64,000 bases of DNA from Anoplolepis gracilipes. Its lineage: Eukaryota; Arthropoda; Insecta; Hymenoptera; Formicidae. This document shows, piece after piece, positions 25,236 to 37,643 of the stretch (positions within the stretch are counted from its first letter, which is position 1; each line of letters opens with the position of its first letter). The stretch covers positions 14,070,501 through 14,134,500 of the forward strand of contig NC_132971.1 of assembly GCF_047496725.1 (NCBI RefSeq), written 5' to 3'. A program made the position numbers and the translations under genes. Below the pieces are notes generated by a model. That model worked only from the letters and a program-made list of their open reading frames with translations, was not told the origin of the DNA and ran no database searches.

Positions 25236-27951
25236 GTGTGTGGCTGCGTATAAGAAATATCAATCAAACAAAAGGCGCGATTTGCCATCAGGTTTATAGA
25301 GAAAGCATTAGCTTTATAATTAAAAAACATTTTAAATTTTTTAACTCCTTTCACGCGAATGATTCGGACATAAATTTTGAAATGTCTTTGTTTTTTAACA
25401 AAATATTTAGAAAGTATTTATTATTATAGTAATTATCAAATATTAATTTACATTTGCTTTGGAACTGAATAAATTGTAATTAGATGGTTTCCATTGTACA
25501 ACTACATATACGATGTATTTTCACGTTTATTCTCTATTCGATAGTTGCGATTCAATATTTACTCTGCTTTTATTTCAAAGCTTGACAGAGATTTTATGTA
25601 TTTTTCTCCCCATATTTTCTTTTTCTTATTTTATCTTCTCTTTCCTATTTTTCAGTTTGTTTTATTAACACGTAACACAAATAGTATATATATATTTCTG
25701 CAATATTTTATTTATTTAATCATTTTAGACACATAGTTTTTGGTTGGGCTTCTATAAAAGCAAAATTAATCGAAATCCGCGTAGCTTTAAACGTATTAAT
25801 ATTGTTCAATTTGCAATGATGATTAATGTTGTTTTCTTCGAAAATTTTCTAGCAGATTAAGTTGACGGGCTAGATCAGAGGCGGCGTCTATATAGAACTA
25901 TGCTTCGGAGGTCAGGATTAGTAAAGTTCAGTTGATGCCAGAGCAAGCCCCAGGGAAGGAGAAACGATCCCTAAGCGAGTGATAAAATTCCTTTCCAAGT
26001 TATATTAACGCCGTTAGTCGTACCCACGGTGCCCCTGGACGAACTTTAATCGTGAATAATGAAGGAGCCCAGCGGCGATTATTTTTCTCGCAGAAGGGAC
26101 TGGCGGCATTAGACGCAGCCTTCGAACTTCGGCGCGGGACCATTTTTTTTGCAGTTTACCGAAGAATCTTTGTCAGGCGGGAGAAAATAGATTTGACTTC
26201 TTACTCGTTGTTTGATTCTCGACACATTTACCGTAAATTATGGTATTTAAAGATGATCAAGAGAAAGAGAGTCTTACACATTTTTCGTTTAAACTCGGCT
26301 CTATTAAAAGTCTCGGTTCACTTATTATTAATATAAACAATCAATTTTTCTAATTCATTTAGTTTTATCCATTATTTTAAATTGAGAGTTTACATAATAA
26401 TATTCTTAAAATAAATATGAACGCTTTTTTCTTAAAGTTCCATTTAAAAAATAATAATTATTATATTATAATTTAATTATCTGCTACACAAAGGTTGTTT
26501 ATTAAGAGGTGTATGGTTGTCGTGACATTAAAAACAGATTTCTCAACCGTATTACGTCGCTATCAGCGTCGGCATGTAACAAAAGTTCTTAAAGTAGCTT
26601 TATGGAAGGCGAATAGCTTCATTTGTAATAGCGTCAGACAAAACCATCGTTTGTGATGGTAACCGTTAGAGCGAATAATAAATTGGCTGACAATGCCCGA
26701 AGGAAGATACGCGAAGGAAGTGCACAAAGAATGCTTGCGTCAGCTATCATCTGTATAACTTGCGGACGGAAAGAAAAATAATATGACTGTGTTCGATGTC
26801 GGTATAATTTACTTTCACGGAATATCGTACCATTTCCAATAATTAGTACCATTGTCGATTAACGCGGAAACTTGCTACAAAACGATAGGACAGTATCAAA
26901 GAAAACAATAATAACAAGAGAACAAAAAGATATTTCGGATCTTGAGAATAGATAACAAAGAAAATTAAAACTACTCGGAAATTGTTGATTATTCAAAATG
27001 TGAAAGAATAAGAAAGTGAAAAAAAATGTGCAAAATGTTTAGACATATTAAATATTTTTGCACTTTTTACTAATTGCTTTTCATTTGTATTAATTGTTTA
27101 TTTTCTTTATTGTTAGTCTTCTTTTGTTATTACAATGTAATAATTTAATTTTATTAAAAATAAATAAAATAAATGAAAATAATAGTGTCAAAGCGAGAAC
27201 AATGTTAATTGATTTCTACAGAATTCATTGATCGAAACCTTGTATTACAGACTATTGTTTTAGCCGTTGCTGATAAGTATTTAAAATTTAAATACATGAT
27301 ATGTATCAAAATTGAAATTTAACGCAGCTATTATTCGTCGATTACTTGCTGCGCAAGGTGCGTTCAAAGAGAAGTTGACAGGACGAAGGACCCGGAGGAG
27401 ACTTAGCCAGAATGGGGTGCTATAATCTCATTTGTGGGGTATAGTTGGTGCATAATTCCTTGCAGTGAGTAGCATAACTTTGTACTCTCTCCAAGGAACT
27501 GTACCAAACTGGCACGGCCTACGGGAGAATATCAACTTTACAAACTCGCGAGTGGTTGCGTTGACGGCAATGTACTTTCCCATATGGGATGCTTGATTCC
27601 TACAGATAATTTCTACAACATCTGCGGACTTTGTCGTCTTTATGAGCAAATCAAACATGTTTCGTATTTTGCTTCTATATTATGCAAATTAACTCGCGCT
27701 TGTGACTAGAATATATTTTCTCATGTACATATTTATTTATTTATATTTTAACAATAGCAGTTTTAACTTAGTAATTTTAATTAAATCTAGATTAAACTGT
27801 AGCACCGAAACATAAATTGTTTAATTATGTATACTATTCTGGTAAAAAATACTTTTTTGCACATAATTTTTTTTACAAAATATCTCAGTAAATTTGCGAA
27901 ATATTCTATATAAAAGTATAGCTGACCAATCGCTATTGAATATTAAAATGA

Positions 27952-27975
27952 TACACACACACACACATATATAAC
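27952..27975. repeat. (AC)n-(AT)n microsatellite
   Basis: A short AC run followed by AT units, about 160 bases upstream of the luna exon acceptor. Confidence 0.85.
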
Positions 27976-28133
27976 TTTATGTATATAATCTGAGTAACCT
28001 CATTTTCCTCCTTTACGATTATTAAATTTAAGCCACAGTAGCGCCTATTGTCACCACTTTAACGTGACTGGCTCGACGGGATACTTAAGATACTGAAGAC
28101 TCCTAACAAGCCCTCTTGTCTTCTTTTTTCTAG

Positions 28134-28304
28134 ACATGCTACGAGATGGAGAGGTACCTGAAGGACGAGCCGAAGCTGCAATCGTATAAAAAACTCCCCA
28201 CGGAACTGGACACGGCACCATGGAACCTCTTCAGGGCGCCATCGATCTCGTGGACGACGTCCACTGGGACGAGCGCACAATTCGACCCCCCAATCAAAAT
28301 GGAG
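28134..28304 (+). CDS. luna: luna (KLF6/7-type factor), first visible coding exon
   Basis: The exon has 57 codons, phase 0 at both ends, with acceptor CTTTTTTCTAG and donor GAG|GTAACT. It starts TCYEMERYLKDEPKLQ. This corresponds to the conserved CLELERYLQSEP region just after the extreme N-terminus of vertebrate KLF6/KLF7, which marks the gene as the KLF6/7 subgroup rather than another KLF. The exon ends in IKME (visible residues 54-57), a match to the psi-K-x-E SUMO acceptor consensus. In the family this N-terminal part is the transactivation region and the protein is nuclear. The upstream exon with the initiator Met is not in the window. An internal Met at codon 5 is a possible alternative start only if a non-coding exon is spliced on. 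Confidence 0.9.
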
Positions 28305-28529
28305 GTAACTAGATCGTGTTTGTAGACTATTAGTAACCTTATTACTGTCAAATTGTTTCAGATCATATTTTTCCATTTACACTTTAATATTTTATATATA
28401 AATAATCTTTATTATCGTTATATACATCACATAAGATATTGGTAATTTGATTAGTTTTCCAGAAAAATTAATCTCTATTAATCTTGCGAGCATCTTAGAA
28501 AATTATTTCAGTTTCTTTTTTTCAATCAG
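28305..28529 (+). other. luna: luna intron (225 bp)
   Basis: A GT-AG intron with donor GTAACT and a pyrimidine-rich acceptor ending TTTTTTTCAATCAG. It holds nothing else. Confidence 0.85.
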
Positions 28530-28772
28530 GTGACGACGTCAGACGAGAGGGATCCCCTCTGTTTGGACGACATCAAATTCAGTCCCGGAGATCATAATGA
28601 CAATGGGCGTGATAGGGATCTCCTCGACCGTCACCTCGATTCCTTGTCAATGTCCTCGGCAAGTTCGGCGTGTTCAGCACTGTCCTGGGACAGCTCACCC
28701 TCCCTTTCCTGCACGGCGCTCATTCTCAAGAAAGAGCCCAGCGAAGACCTTGAGGAAGATGAAGAACACGAA
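28530..28772 (+). CDS. luna: luna, second visible coding exon
   Basis: The exon has 81 codons, phase 0 at both ends, with donor GAA|GTATGT. The protein is Ser/Asp-rich: it reads VTTSDERDPLCLDDIKFSPG, then a serine block (visible residues about 95-117) and LILKKEPSEDLEEDEEHE. The LKKEP segment (visible residues 123-127) is a second SUMO-type psi-K-x-E site directly before an acidic run, a layout typical of the regulatory region of transcription factors. Serine-rich and acidic stretches fit the activation domain of KLF6/7. If the donor is not used, translation would stop 22 codons into the intron. Confidence 0.88.
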
Positions 28773-29340
28773 GTATGTTGTAAATTCTTAATAATTTCAA
28801 TTTACAATGTTTTATTTCGAATTTATGCAGTATACTAGTTTGTTAAAAATTGACATTCGATAAAAAATAATTAATTATTAAATTGCCTAATGCAGTAGAA
28901 ACATTATTTTTATTTTATAATATATAAATATCAATGTAATAGAATATGCGATAAATTTTGATGAAATTCTTGAATCTATAAAAATTATTTTAGTGCCTCA
29001 TATGTTATATTTATATTTTATATTTTTTTTTGTATAGGAATATTATTTAGAATGAAATTAATTTTCTTAAATTTTGTTCGTGTGGAAAATATTAATTCTA
29101 AAGAATCTGATCGCGCATTCTTATATGCAATTTATAATTTAATATAACTCGAGATGCTATATTAAAGCCATAAGACCGGATATAACGAGTCCGAAAGGTC
29201 GCGCTAACGCACGGTTCTCTACGATTTATTTGCCTGCCGCAGTTAAAGTTCAGTACGACTTTTAGCGGCAACTCACGGAGCGTGCATCGATTCCGTTATC
29301 ATAATCTCGTTGCATAATGCACGCGATTTTGCCGCTGCAG
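28773..29340 (+). other. luna: luna intron (568 bp)
   Basis: A GT-AG intron with donor GTATGT and acceptor TGCCGCTGCAG. It is AT-rich in its first two thirds and balanced near the acceptor. No other feature is seen. Confidence 0.85.
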
Positions 29341-29552
29341 GAGATCGAGGAGGAGGAAGACAGCGGGTGCGAAAGCGAAGGTCAGATCCTGACGCCACCG
29401 TCGAGTCCTGGGTCGGGTCAAGGTCATTCCAACTCCAGTCACTCGTCGAGTGGGAGTTCGATGCCCGACGTGCACAACCTCAACCTTCATGGCACGGGTG
29501 GCAGGAGCGCTATCGTCAGGGTTACTGCTGGCAACGCGCAAAGTGTCGCAAG
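29341..29552 (+). CDS. luna: luna, third visible coding exon
   Basis: The exon is 212 bases, entering in phase 0 and leaving two bases of a split Arg codon; donor AAG|GTAGGC. It continues the acidic stretch (EIEEEEDSGCESEG). It then carries LTPPSSPGSG; TPPSSP (visible residues 156-161) is a hallmark conserved in KLF6/KLF7 upstream of the fingers and a likely proline-directed phosphorylation site. A Gly/Ser/His-rich linker and SAIVRVTAGNAQSVAR follow. The TPPSSP match supports both the exon boundaries and the subgroup assignment. Confidence 0.9.
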
Positions 29553-30309
29553 GTAGGCAAATTATAAACTCGCGTACTTATTTCTCGAATCTTATTTATG
29601 CCGTACGTGATCGATGAAAGAAGCATCCGGCTCGCTTCGGCATTTGTTTCGTTACTACTATTTTTGTCGAATAAAAATTTAATTGACTCTAGAATTGAAA
29701 GAGGCAGCGGTTAACGCGAAACTTGTCCTAGGAAAGACGGATGTGCCGTAGTTGTTACGTCTCGCTCGGAAATTATCTTGATTGACTGTAACCGGAGTTA
29801 TCTGACACAAAGTGGCCATATACGCCTTCCGGGTCGGTTTATCCCATCAAATTCTCGTTCCCAGCAATTTTCTACTAAGGAATTCAAAGTAAAAAAATCC
29901 TATGGGTTTAAAAAAGAAAGATCGACATTGTGTCGGGAAGTAGTTTCTCCACATCCATCGTAAGTTCTTTCTCGCTTGCGCCGAGATTAAGAAGCGTAAA
30001 ACAATTCGCTCTCGCAGTCCATCATTATTACGTCGTCGGAATCGCGCTCCTCGCGATTCGCTCGCGTTTCTTTCCAAGCACGAGGACGTTACGCCGATTA
30101 CTACTCGTCATTCCACCGATCACGCTACTCCCTGGTTTGCGCGCGTTAAACTATTCGTCAAGGAAACGAACCGTGACACGCACGTAACAGGCAACCGTTT
30201 CACGGTTGGAAAACGGGACTCGGCACGTTTATCGCGTCTCGCAACGGACTACTAATTATGACGAGGCGAATGCAACCAATAAGAGGAAGCAAATATCCGC
30301 TTTTTGCAG
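29553..30309 (+). other. luna: luna intron (757 bp)
   Basis: A GT-AG intron with donor GTAGGC and acceptor CCGCTTTTTGCAG. It is of balanced composition; the frames inside it have no support. Confidence 0.85.
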
Positions 30310-30536
30310 ACTGATCTCCGTCACGGCGAACGGCTTCCCTGCGGTCGCCAGCACGCAACACGCACACGCGGGTGCAACCGCGGCCACGACCACCGTGGCC
30401 AACAGGCACCACGCAAGGAGCAACGAGCACAGTCCGCCCGACACGAAGCGCAGGATACACAAATGCCAATTCCCCGGATGCAAGAAAGTGTATACCAAGA
30501 GCTCGCATCTCAAGGCCCATCAAAGGACGCACACGG
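30310..30536 (+). CDS. luna: luna, fourth visible coding exon (linker and zinc finger 1)
   Basis: The exon is 227 bases. The first base completes the split Arg codon and the exon ends one base into the Gly of the TGEKP linker; donor ACGG|GTGAGT. An Ala/Thr/His-rich, poorly conserved stretch is followed by KRRIHKCQFPGCKKVYTKSS, the start of the first C2H2 finger (Cys 261 and 266, His 279 and 283 of the visible protein; spacing C-x4-C-x12-H-x3-H). The basic run before the finger fits the nuclear localisation signal of KLFs. KLF fingers bind GC/CACCC-box DNA. The intron falling in the linker after finger 1 agrees with the usual KLF6/7 gene structure. Confidence 0.95.
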
Positions 30537-32255
30537 GTGAGTGGATTGATCGCAACTGCATATAGTACTAGTTGATTTGAAGATACGCCGACGCGCGTAC
30601 ATCGAGTCTGTTGATAAATTAGTCGAGATTAGTCGAGATCACTGACGATGCGAAATAATCCGATAGTCGGTCGCGACGTATCACGCCAACCGAAATAATC
30701 GTCGTCGGAGCAGTCCAATTGAACTATTATTACGACGAGTTACATGCGTACGTAATGAACATGTGCACGAGAAACACTTTATAAGCACGAGCATCAACGA
30801 GCGAGTTATGACAAATTTTTCAAACCGCTACCTGACACTTCCGCTGCAGGAACAACGGGCGCATAATTAATTACGGGGCCCGAATTAGGGGTGCTTCGTT
30901 ATTCGCGTCGACGCGTTCGCGTGACTATCTCGCTGATGAAACGAAGCAGACAAATGTAGCGCTCATACATTCGTACATTCATCCCTGATGGAATCAAAAC
31001 ATCCGCTCGATATCACGTATATCTCTAATTGGCTATTGTCACGTACGAGTATATTTTTCTGCTCTATTGTATTGATAAATTCTTCCAAAAACGAAATATA
31101 ATATACTGTACGACGTTATACATTAGACGCATTTTATTTTTATTTAAATTTCTATCGATCTTTCTATTTCTTTATTTAGCGTTTTATGCAGCTTAATATG
31201 ATTGGAAACTTTCATAATTTTTCCATTTATTTCGTAATAAAAAATAATATAATACAATATATATAAATTTGATAGATTTCATGTAAATTGATAATGGATC
31301 TGTGCGAGAAAATCTATTTTTTTTGTAAAATAATTTTGTTGAGAAATTAGTTATCAATCTATTATTTTAAACTCTATTTGTTTTGTTATATTATACTCAT
31401 TCAGTCAGATATTCGATATATTTATTAATTTCTGAAACGAGATAAATTTTTTTTTTCGTCAATCGTTACAATTCTTGTACCCCGACAAAATAAAATAAAG
31501 CTCTTCTCCATTATAAATATCTCTGCTACTTCCGTGTCCCACCGTTGACGGTACACGTTACTGCCCGAACGCGATATTAGCATGGCTCTCGCCATCCTTC
31601 TTCCTCGCTCGATCCTTTTCGCGGTCGCTTGCGGTGAGCGATGGCAGGCAGAGAGATTGTAATTAACGAACTCTCCTGTTTTCTCCGTCTCTTTCGCCTT
31701 CTCTCTTCTTTACCCGACTCGTCCTCTTCTTCCTCCTTTCCCTCCTCCTTTCCCTCGTCGCTCTTTACCTACGGTTTTTGTCGCGTCACACTCAAGCTCT
31801 ACGGGGTTTCACTAGTCGTACGTACGGTATACTCTGCGGTACGTGTCCTCGCGCTTCTAAGGGTTCCCTTGGACGTATGGCTTAGGGTACGGTCTCCGTC
31901 GCGTTGCGGAGATGGCGAGGGTGAAAGCGAGACGCAAAGCGAGGGACGTAATAAGGGACGGGTCGGTCGGGACGCCTTCATCCTGCAGCGTGGCAGGTAC
32001 GTCGGGATTGCTTCTCGCGGATCGTTAAGCAGAACTGCTAACTACGGGATTATGCATACTGCGGGACTCGTCCCGCAATTATGACTCTGTTATGAATTCG
32101 TCCTGACACAAGGATCTCTCTGTCGGCGGAACGGCTGCGCCAGACGACGGACGGCGGCTCTCGCCGTAGGACGTTTATCTCGAGACATTTACGCGAAAAA
32201 GGTGTAAAAGCGCCCTCGAGTATCAATTCGATCGCCTTTTTTCTTTTTCTTTTTC

Positions 32256-32280
32256 TTTTTTTTTTTTTTTTTTTTTTTTT
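32256..32280. repeat. poly-T tract (25)
   Basis: 25 T preceded by a degenerate T/C run. Confidence 0.95.
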
Positions 32281-35200
32281 ATCACTTCAATGTGTATTTC
32301 ATCCTGTCACAATGCAAGTATCGAATATATTTGCCTCGCGGTGAATAAATATTCTTTTGTATCGTGCAAATGGTTTTTGTGTTTTATTTTGAGATTCTTG
32401 CTTTTTTTATCGCATATCTGTTTATTGAATGATCGAGATGAAGGTTTTATAAGAAAGTCGATAAAACGTAGCAATATATCTTCTTTCCTTCAAATGGAAA
32501 AAGTAAATTATAGTAATTAAGATATTTGTTTTCATTTTACATCTACTAGTAATTAATTTTTGTTGAATAGCAATTTTCTAAATGCAAATGTCTACTTTTT
32601 ATATTATATTAATTGATTTATTTGTATTAATTATTTATATTAATTAATTATTATGTTAAGTAAGTTATATTAAAAATATTTTAGTGAATTAAAATTTTTT
32701 TATATGACATAATTATGCATAATTATTCATTTTTTTATACAAAAAAGATACTATGTCGAAAGAAAAGATAAGAAATTTGGAAACATGTTTGTGTCTGGCA
32801 ATGCAATGTCAAAGAAACAATTATGCAACTACTTTTGTAGTTATTGATTATATCCATTCGACGCATGAAGAAATTTCCGTCGTGATTTCGACGTGAAAAA
32901 AGTTGGACGAAATCCTCTTCTGAGTTCGTCGTCGGGAGAAAAACACGACCGCGCGGAGGAAACTTCGGGAAGCGAGGCTTTTCGCGGGGATGGAAATGAC
33001 GGTAGACTTTGATCTCGCTCGATGGAATCTAATTACCCTGCGGACAGGAACTCGCAGTAGCGGGACACGAAACGAAGCGTGTCGTCGATCGCGACGACGA
33101 TGGCGACGTGAAGGTTCGTTACGAAATCTATCGGCGAAGTTTCCCTTCGGAAGGACCTCTCGATGCGTACCGCCGTATCCGGCGCAGACAACCCGAAGGA
33201 GATTTCTATTTCTGCTTGATCTGATCTCTTACGTTTGACGACAGACACATATCTGTCTATATCCGTCGGATCACGTTATCCGAGACAATGAGCTTAGCAG
33301 CCGATTTCCACAATGTGATCTGATTAGACGACTTAACAGTCAAAATCCACCGTCTACGTTTGCTAATTCTCTCCTAACGAACTGATTAGACGATGTTATC
33401 GTCAAACAGGGAGCTCGTTTATCTTGCGATCAATCGCGATTCATTTATAAAGAGTTGATTTTTCGTGCTATTTCAATATGTGCAAGAAATGAATGACTTT
33501 CGAGGAAAAATCGTTGAAATATCTCTTGAATCTTGCCGTCGCAGCATCTCGTAATAATTTTTGCATTTTTCTTCAGGTTACGTATGATTGCGAAACGCGG
33601 TTTCCCATCATTTAAAACATATCATTCAAATCCGCGAGTTAATTAAAACGTTTAACGGATTTTAGTCTTCTATGTAAAGAGGCTAATTTGAACGAAGCTC
33701 AAATGGGGCTCGCTTATGGAACGGCCGTGATTTTTCACCGTCACTCACAGTGCAGCCAGATTTACGTAGAATTTGTGTAATGCGCGATGAGAGAAGAGAC
33801 CTCCGTAATCACGTTAATTATAAATCGTAAAAGGAAATGAAAGAAGACCGAAAGAGAAAGACCGGTTATAGAAATGATAATACCGGAGAAAAAATTCGCG
33901 GATAAACTCTTTGTTCTCCCATAGTGTCTTTACGAGAATAAAAATGGACTAATTCTTCTTTTTCTTATCGTGCTTATCCTTCTCGCGTATTAGGTTCCGA
34001 GCGGGTCCTTTTTCGCGCTGCAGGAATCTCGCAGGGCTCTCATATCCGATTTTCCCACGGGGTGTCAAGGAATTATCGATCGCCGTTTCCTGTAGCCTCA
34101 CATTGGCTGTATATAACGGCAAGAGAAAAGAGGGACGGAAAGGTAGGAAGAGAGAGATTTCCAATTACAGGGACTTTCCGTTCTGGAATTCCATTCCGAA
34201 CGTCATTGTTCTCGTGTCGCGCGCCGCGGACAGGATTTTGATCCTTCGACGATGCGAGAGTCCGATCGCTTCCATCGAGACACTTAACAGTCCTTCACTT
34301 CGTTTCGGAAAGTGGATCGTCAATATATATGTATGTAATGAAACTTAACAAAGAGCGATTTTATTCTTCTCTGAATTTAATCGGCAGTCGTGATTACAGG
34401 AAAAGAAAATGAAATATTAACATTTTTCGATATATACAAAAATGCGAAAACGTTTATTCTATAAAGTCAAATATGTGCAGTGTTTACTTTAATATTAATA
34501 TTGAAAAAATAATATCGTTTTTAAGATAGAAAATATTTTTAATATATGTCGTGAAGGAAAAACTGCACCTTTAGTTATCTCATCATTAAAGCCATATTCT
34601 ATTCTATTTTCGATTGCCGAGAGAATGCGAAAACCGCAAGGGGAATATAAATGATTCGAGAATGATGATGCACATCTCTTACGCATATACACCGTATATT
34701 TTTACGCGATTGAAAACTTTACGTACAGGATATATGGGGGGAAGGGAAGGAGCCAGTTATACGAAGAAAAAGAGCCGGTCGAGATTACGTTACGGAGATC
34801 AAAGTAGGTCAGCCAAAGTATAATAATTTAGCATGAGAGCGCTTTAGAGAAACGTACAGCTTTCTGCGATCTTAAATCAAATGAAGAATGGAACGAGCGG
34901 CGGCTCGGCTCCGGGAGCTTATTTATCAACGTAGCTCGCGACGATGAATCCGCGCTGTCGAAAACAGTCTGCTTATATACATTACTTCTGCATTTCCTTA
35001 GACGCGTCGGTGTGTATCCGCGAACAATAGTAGATTCGGGAGTATCTCGCGCCCGGACGAGGAGCAAGGGGAAGGAGAGGGCGGTATAATCGAATTAACC
35101 ATAAATCCAGCACATTCCGCGCAAATGGATATTCGTGATTTATATTCGGTGAATGGTCTGCAGCGCGAAAGAAACGGGCGGCGCGATCGCCCGGTTAAAA

Positions 35201-35315
35201 CATGACAATGAAATAAGAAATAAATTTGCAAAACAGAGGAACGATTTTCTTAAGTCTCCAGCAGTGTGTCTCCAGCACGGGAAATGTATTAATTTTTACT
35301 CTGCGCGATTGATCG

Positions 35316-35384
35316 CGACTCGCTCCATCTCGTCCCTCTTTCTATTTTAATTTATTTTACTGATATTTAAATTACGTTAAGTAT

Positions 35385-35460
<76 letters not shown>

Positions 35461-35745
35461 TGTCTCTTAATCATAAATACGTTGCTTTATTTAATCAATG
35501 GAATTATAAATCAACGGAAAAAGCTTGATTTTAAAATCTGAACTAATGCGTTACCAATGTTTCTTCTGCAATCAATTGTGTCACTCGCTCTATCGTCCCC
35601 TTTGTCTCTTATTCTTTCGTTATTTATTTTACTAATATTTAAATAACGTAAAGTATATCTACATGACGCGTCTCTTGATCATAAATATGTTGTTTTATTT
35701 ATAAAAGCAATGGAAAGAGCTTAATTATTAAAATCTGAACCAATG
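35316..35745. repeat. diverged tandem duplication (~170-250 bp) split by microsatellites
   Basis: The segment starting CGACTCGCTCCATCTCGTCC at 35316 recurs at 35581 as TCACTCGCTCTATCGTCC. The following words also recur in order: TTATTTTACTNATATTTAAAT, ACGT(C/T)TCTT(A/G)ATCATAAATA, CTTTATTT...CAATGGAA, and AAAATCTGAAC(T/C)AATGCG. Copy 1 has gained a (TA)n-(GA)n insertion (35388-35457) that copy 2 lacks. Confidence 0.8.
35388..35457. repeat. (TA)n-(GA)n compound microsatellite
   Basis: About 17 TA units, a short spacer, then about 15 AG units, lying inside copy 1 of the 35316-35745 duplication. Confidence 0.95.
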
Positions 35746-36049
35746 CGGTGAAATAAAATTTATTATACACAAAATTTATTGTTTGTGTACATTCTCTCAG
35801 TAAATAAAAATGATTCGATCGACGTTATCGAAAATATTAATGATACATTAATTTATATATATCGGCTTCATTTGATATATGTATTTATACGGCGATATGG
35901 AGCTATCGCGGACGATCCTCCAGCGTATGATATTTATACGCGTCGGTAATTTTTTATAAACGAGTGTCTCTAATATTTTTCGCCGTGAAAATGTCGTGAA
36001 AATACACGTGTGGGAACCACTGTGTCGTGATGGTAATCCAAAATTTGTC

Positions 36050-36610
36050 GGTACATTGATTCAAAGAGACGAGAGCATTCGCGGGGGAAGGAGGGGGGGG
36101 GGCGGCGGCGGCTGGTAAGAGCGGCACACATCGTTGGGCCCGACTTTCCTTCTCCCTCCCCCCCCTCCCCCTGCCCCGACCGTACTCCATTACTAAAAGT
36201 TTTCTGGTCGCGGTGCATCGCGGTAATGCGATTCGTAAATAATGGCTCGAGAAACTGAACTCGGCGACTGCCCGCCTTCTTCCTCGTTGTCGCTGTCGCC
36301 ATCGGTCGTCGACGTCGCACCAAGGACCGCGAGCCAAGTGCATCTGCGCGATTGAACACGTCTTCCCTTACGTTTAAACCGCAAGCTCAAAGTCTCAGCT
36401 GCATCTCCCGAGTTTCCCCCTCCTCCTCCTCCTCCCTTCCCCCTTACGATAGACCGCAGGCGCCTGTGGCTGCGAGCGATCTCCCTTTCCTCCCCGTTCT
36501 CCCTCCTATATCTCGTGGACGTTAAATCTTAGATGTTGCCAGCATGCCGTGGTACTCCAACTACGATACACGGCGGCCATTGATTTTCGCAGCTGGAAAA
36601 TCGTGGCCGG
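36050..36610. other. GC-rich island in intron 5
   Basis: A G-rich run (GGGGGGGGCGGCGGCGG near 36093), long C/T tracts and dense CpG mark this block. Minus-strand frames of up to 129 codons are dominated by Arg/Ala/Pro and are read as GC artefacts. GGCGGCCATT at about 36572 contains the GCCAT core bound by Pleiohomeotic/YY1-type proteins. The block is a possible regulatory island. Confidence 0.3.
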
Positions 36611-37478
36611 ATCGCGATTGCATCTTTAGAGTTTAAAATAAACTCAAGTTTAACCTAATTAATTCGCAGTTAATTATCTGACAAAAAGTCCCTCAATGTG
36701 TTTTATACCGAGATGTATTTGATCGCCAGAGCAAACGTTACCTGGATGTGCAAAGCTAATCGATTACTTTACCGCGTGTAATTCGAGTATCAGTAGCGAT
36801 AAAATGTCTCTCAATTCTTTGCAAAAACTCCGATACGTGATATCGGGGGATAGAAGTGAACGTTCGTTTTTCTAGAAATTTGTTTATAATAGAAACACTT
36901 TTTTTTTATACGAAACCTCGATCCTGCGCATTGTATCAACGAAGGAACATCAGTGTGGAAATTCTATTAAATGAAAATCAGATTATCGCAAACACGTGTA
37001 GCGTTTGTGATTTATTTTCACGTTTATATTCACGGATTACTGAACGTTTCAATGAAATTGGCAAGCTGCTTTCAACGAATATCTAGATAGCGCGTTCAAT
37101 TACACTCCACTGGTAAACTGCAAGTTCGCGTCGGCACAGAGATTTTATTTTCCCAATAATCTCGATTACTTACGTGCTTTACACATTTACAGAAGTTTAC
37201 ATAACGTATATTGTAATGCGTTTATCCCAAAGCGACCGTGTACTATACGCACACGTACAGCACACATCGATTTGCACCTCGGGCACTGTTCGAAACACAT
37301 GATCGCGCCAAAGTTAGATCCGTCTGCCGCGACGACAGAGGGGTAAGAGAGGGGGGAAGGGGGGTTGTATACCGCAAACAATTGGGAACGTCGTCAAAGT
37401 TCTCGCTTCGGTTGACAGCGTAACCGCACTTCACAACACGCGAAATGCGAATCGCATCCGGCAGTTTCGCGACACGCG

Positions 37479-37524
37479 ATGGAAATCTTCTATACATGCA
37501 CCGCAGAGAGATGCAGTTTGAAAG
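37479..37524 (+). CDS. possible alternative first coding exon of luna
   Basis: ATG at 37479 opens 15 codons plus one base (MEIFYTCTAERCSLK) ending at a good donor AAAG|GTGAGA. The exon ends in phase 1, exactly what the finger-2/3 exon at 46085 needs, so splicing would give ...SLK-GEKPYKC and a short protein with fingers 2 and 3 only. One in three donors would match by chance, and no promoter signal is evident upstream. An isoform lacking finger 1 and the activation region could act as a competitor at target sites. This is inference. Confidence 0.2.
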
Positions 37525-37608
37525 GTGAGACTCCTAAAGAGCTCGCGCAAAACTTTCATGTAAAACATGTATCTCTCACTTTCGATATCTGTTATTCATG
37601 CGTCTCAT

Positions 37609-37610
<2 letters not shown>

Positions 37611-37643
<33 letters not shown>
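37611..37643. repeat. poly-T tract (33)
   Basis: The longest homopolymer in the window. Confidence 0.95.

Larger units (their letters stand above)
1..28133 (+). other. luna: luna first (5') intron, 3' part
   Basis: This stretch holds no recognisable coding exon. It precedes the first visible luna coding exon, whose acceptor lies at 28131-28133. Vertebrate KLF6/KLF7 and insect Luna proteins begin with a short conserved N-terminal segment that is missing from the exons seen here. I looked for its signature (a Gly-Tyr-Phe-Ser motif followed by a Tyr-Trp-Gln-Gln end) on the plus strand and did not find it, so that exon is inferred to lie upstream of the window. The intron alternates AT-rich spacers (for example 1741-2000, 4000-5000, 5640-6100, 8240-8450, 8880-9200, 9760-10080, 11860-12300, 12480-12780, 16600-17080, 17560-17900, 19090-19440, 21310-21720, 23700-24170, 26320-26500, 26900-27240) with CpG-rich balanced islands. 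Within the spacers I see nothing beyond AT-rich low-complexity sequence. Confidence 0.6.

Noticed and set aside
1402..28304. Direct in-frame splice of the MKEDLEAS start at 1402 to the luna exon at 28134
   Set aside because: The phases do not match (1 into 0), and the join runs out of frame to an early stop.
35954..36390. Two 129-codon minus-strand frames
   Set aside because: They overlap in different frames in GC-rich sequence, showing that stop scarcity rather than coding is the cause.
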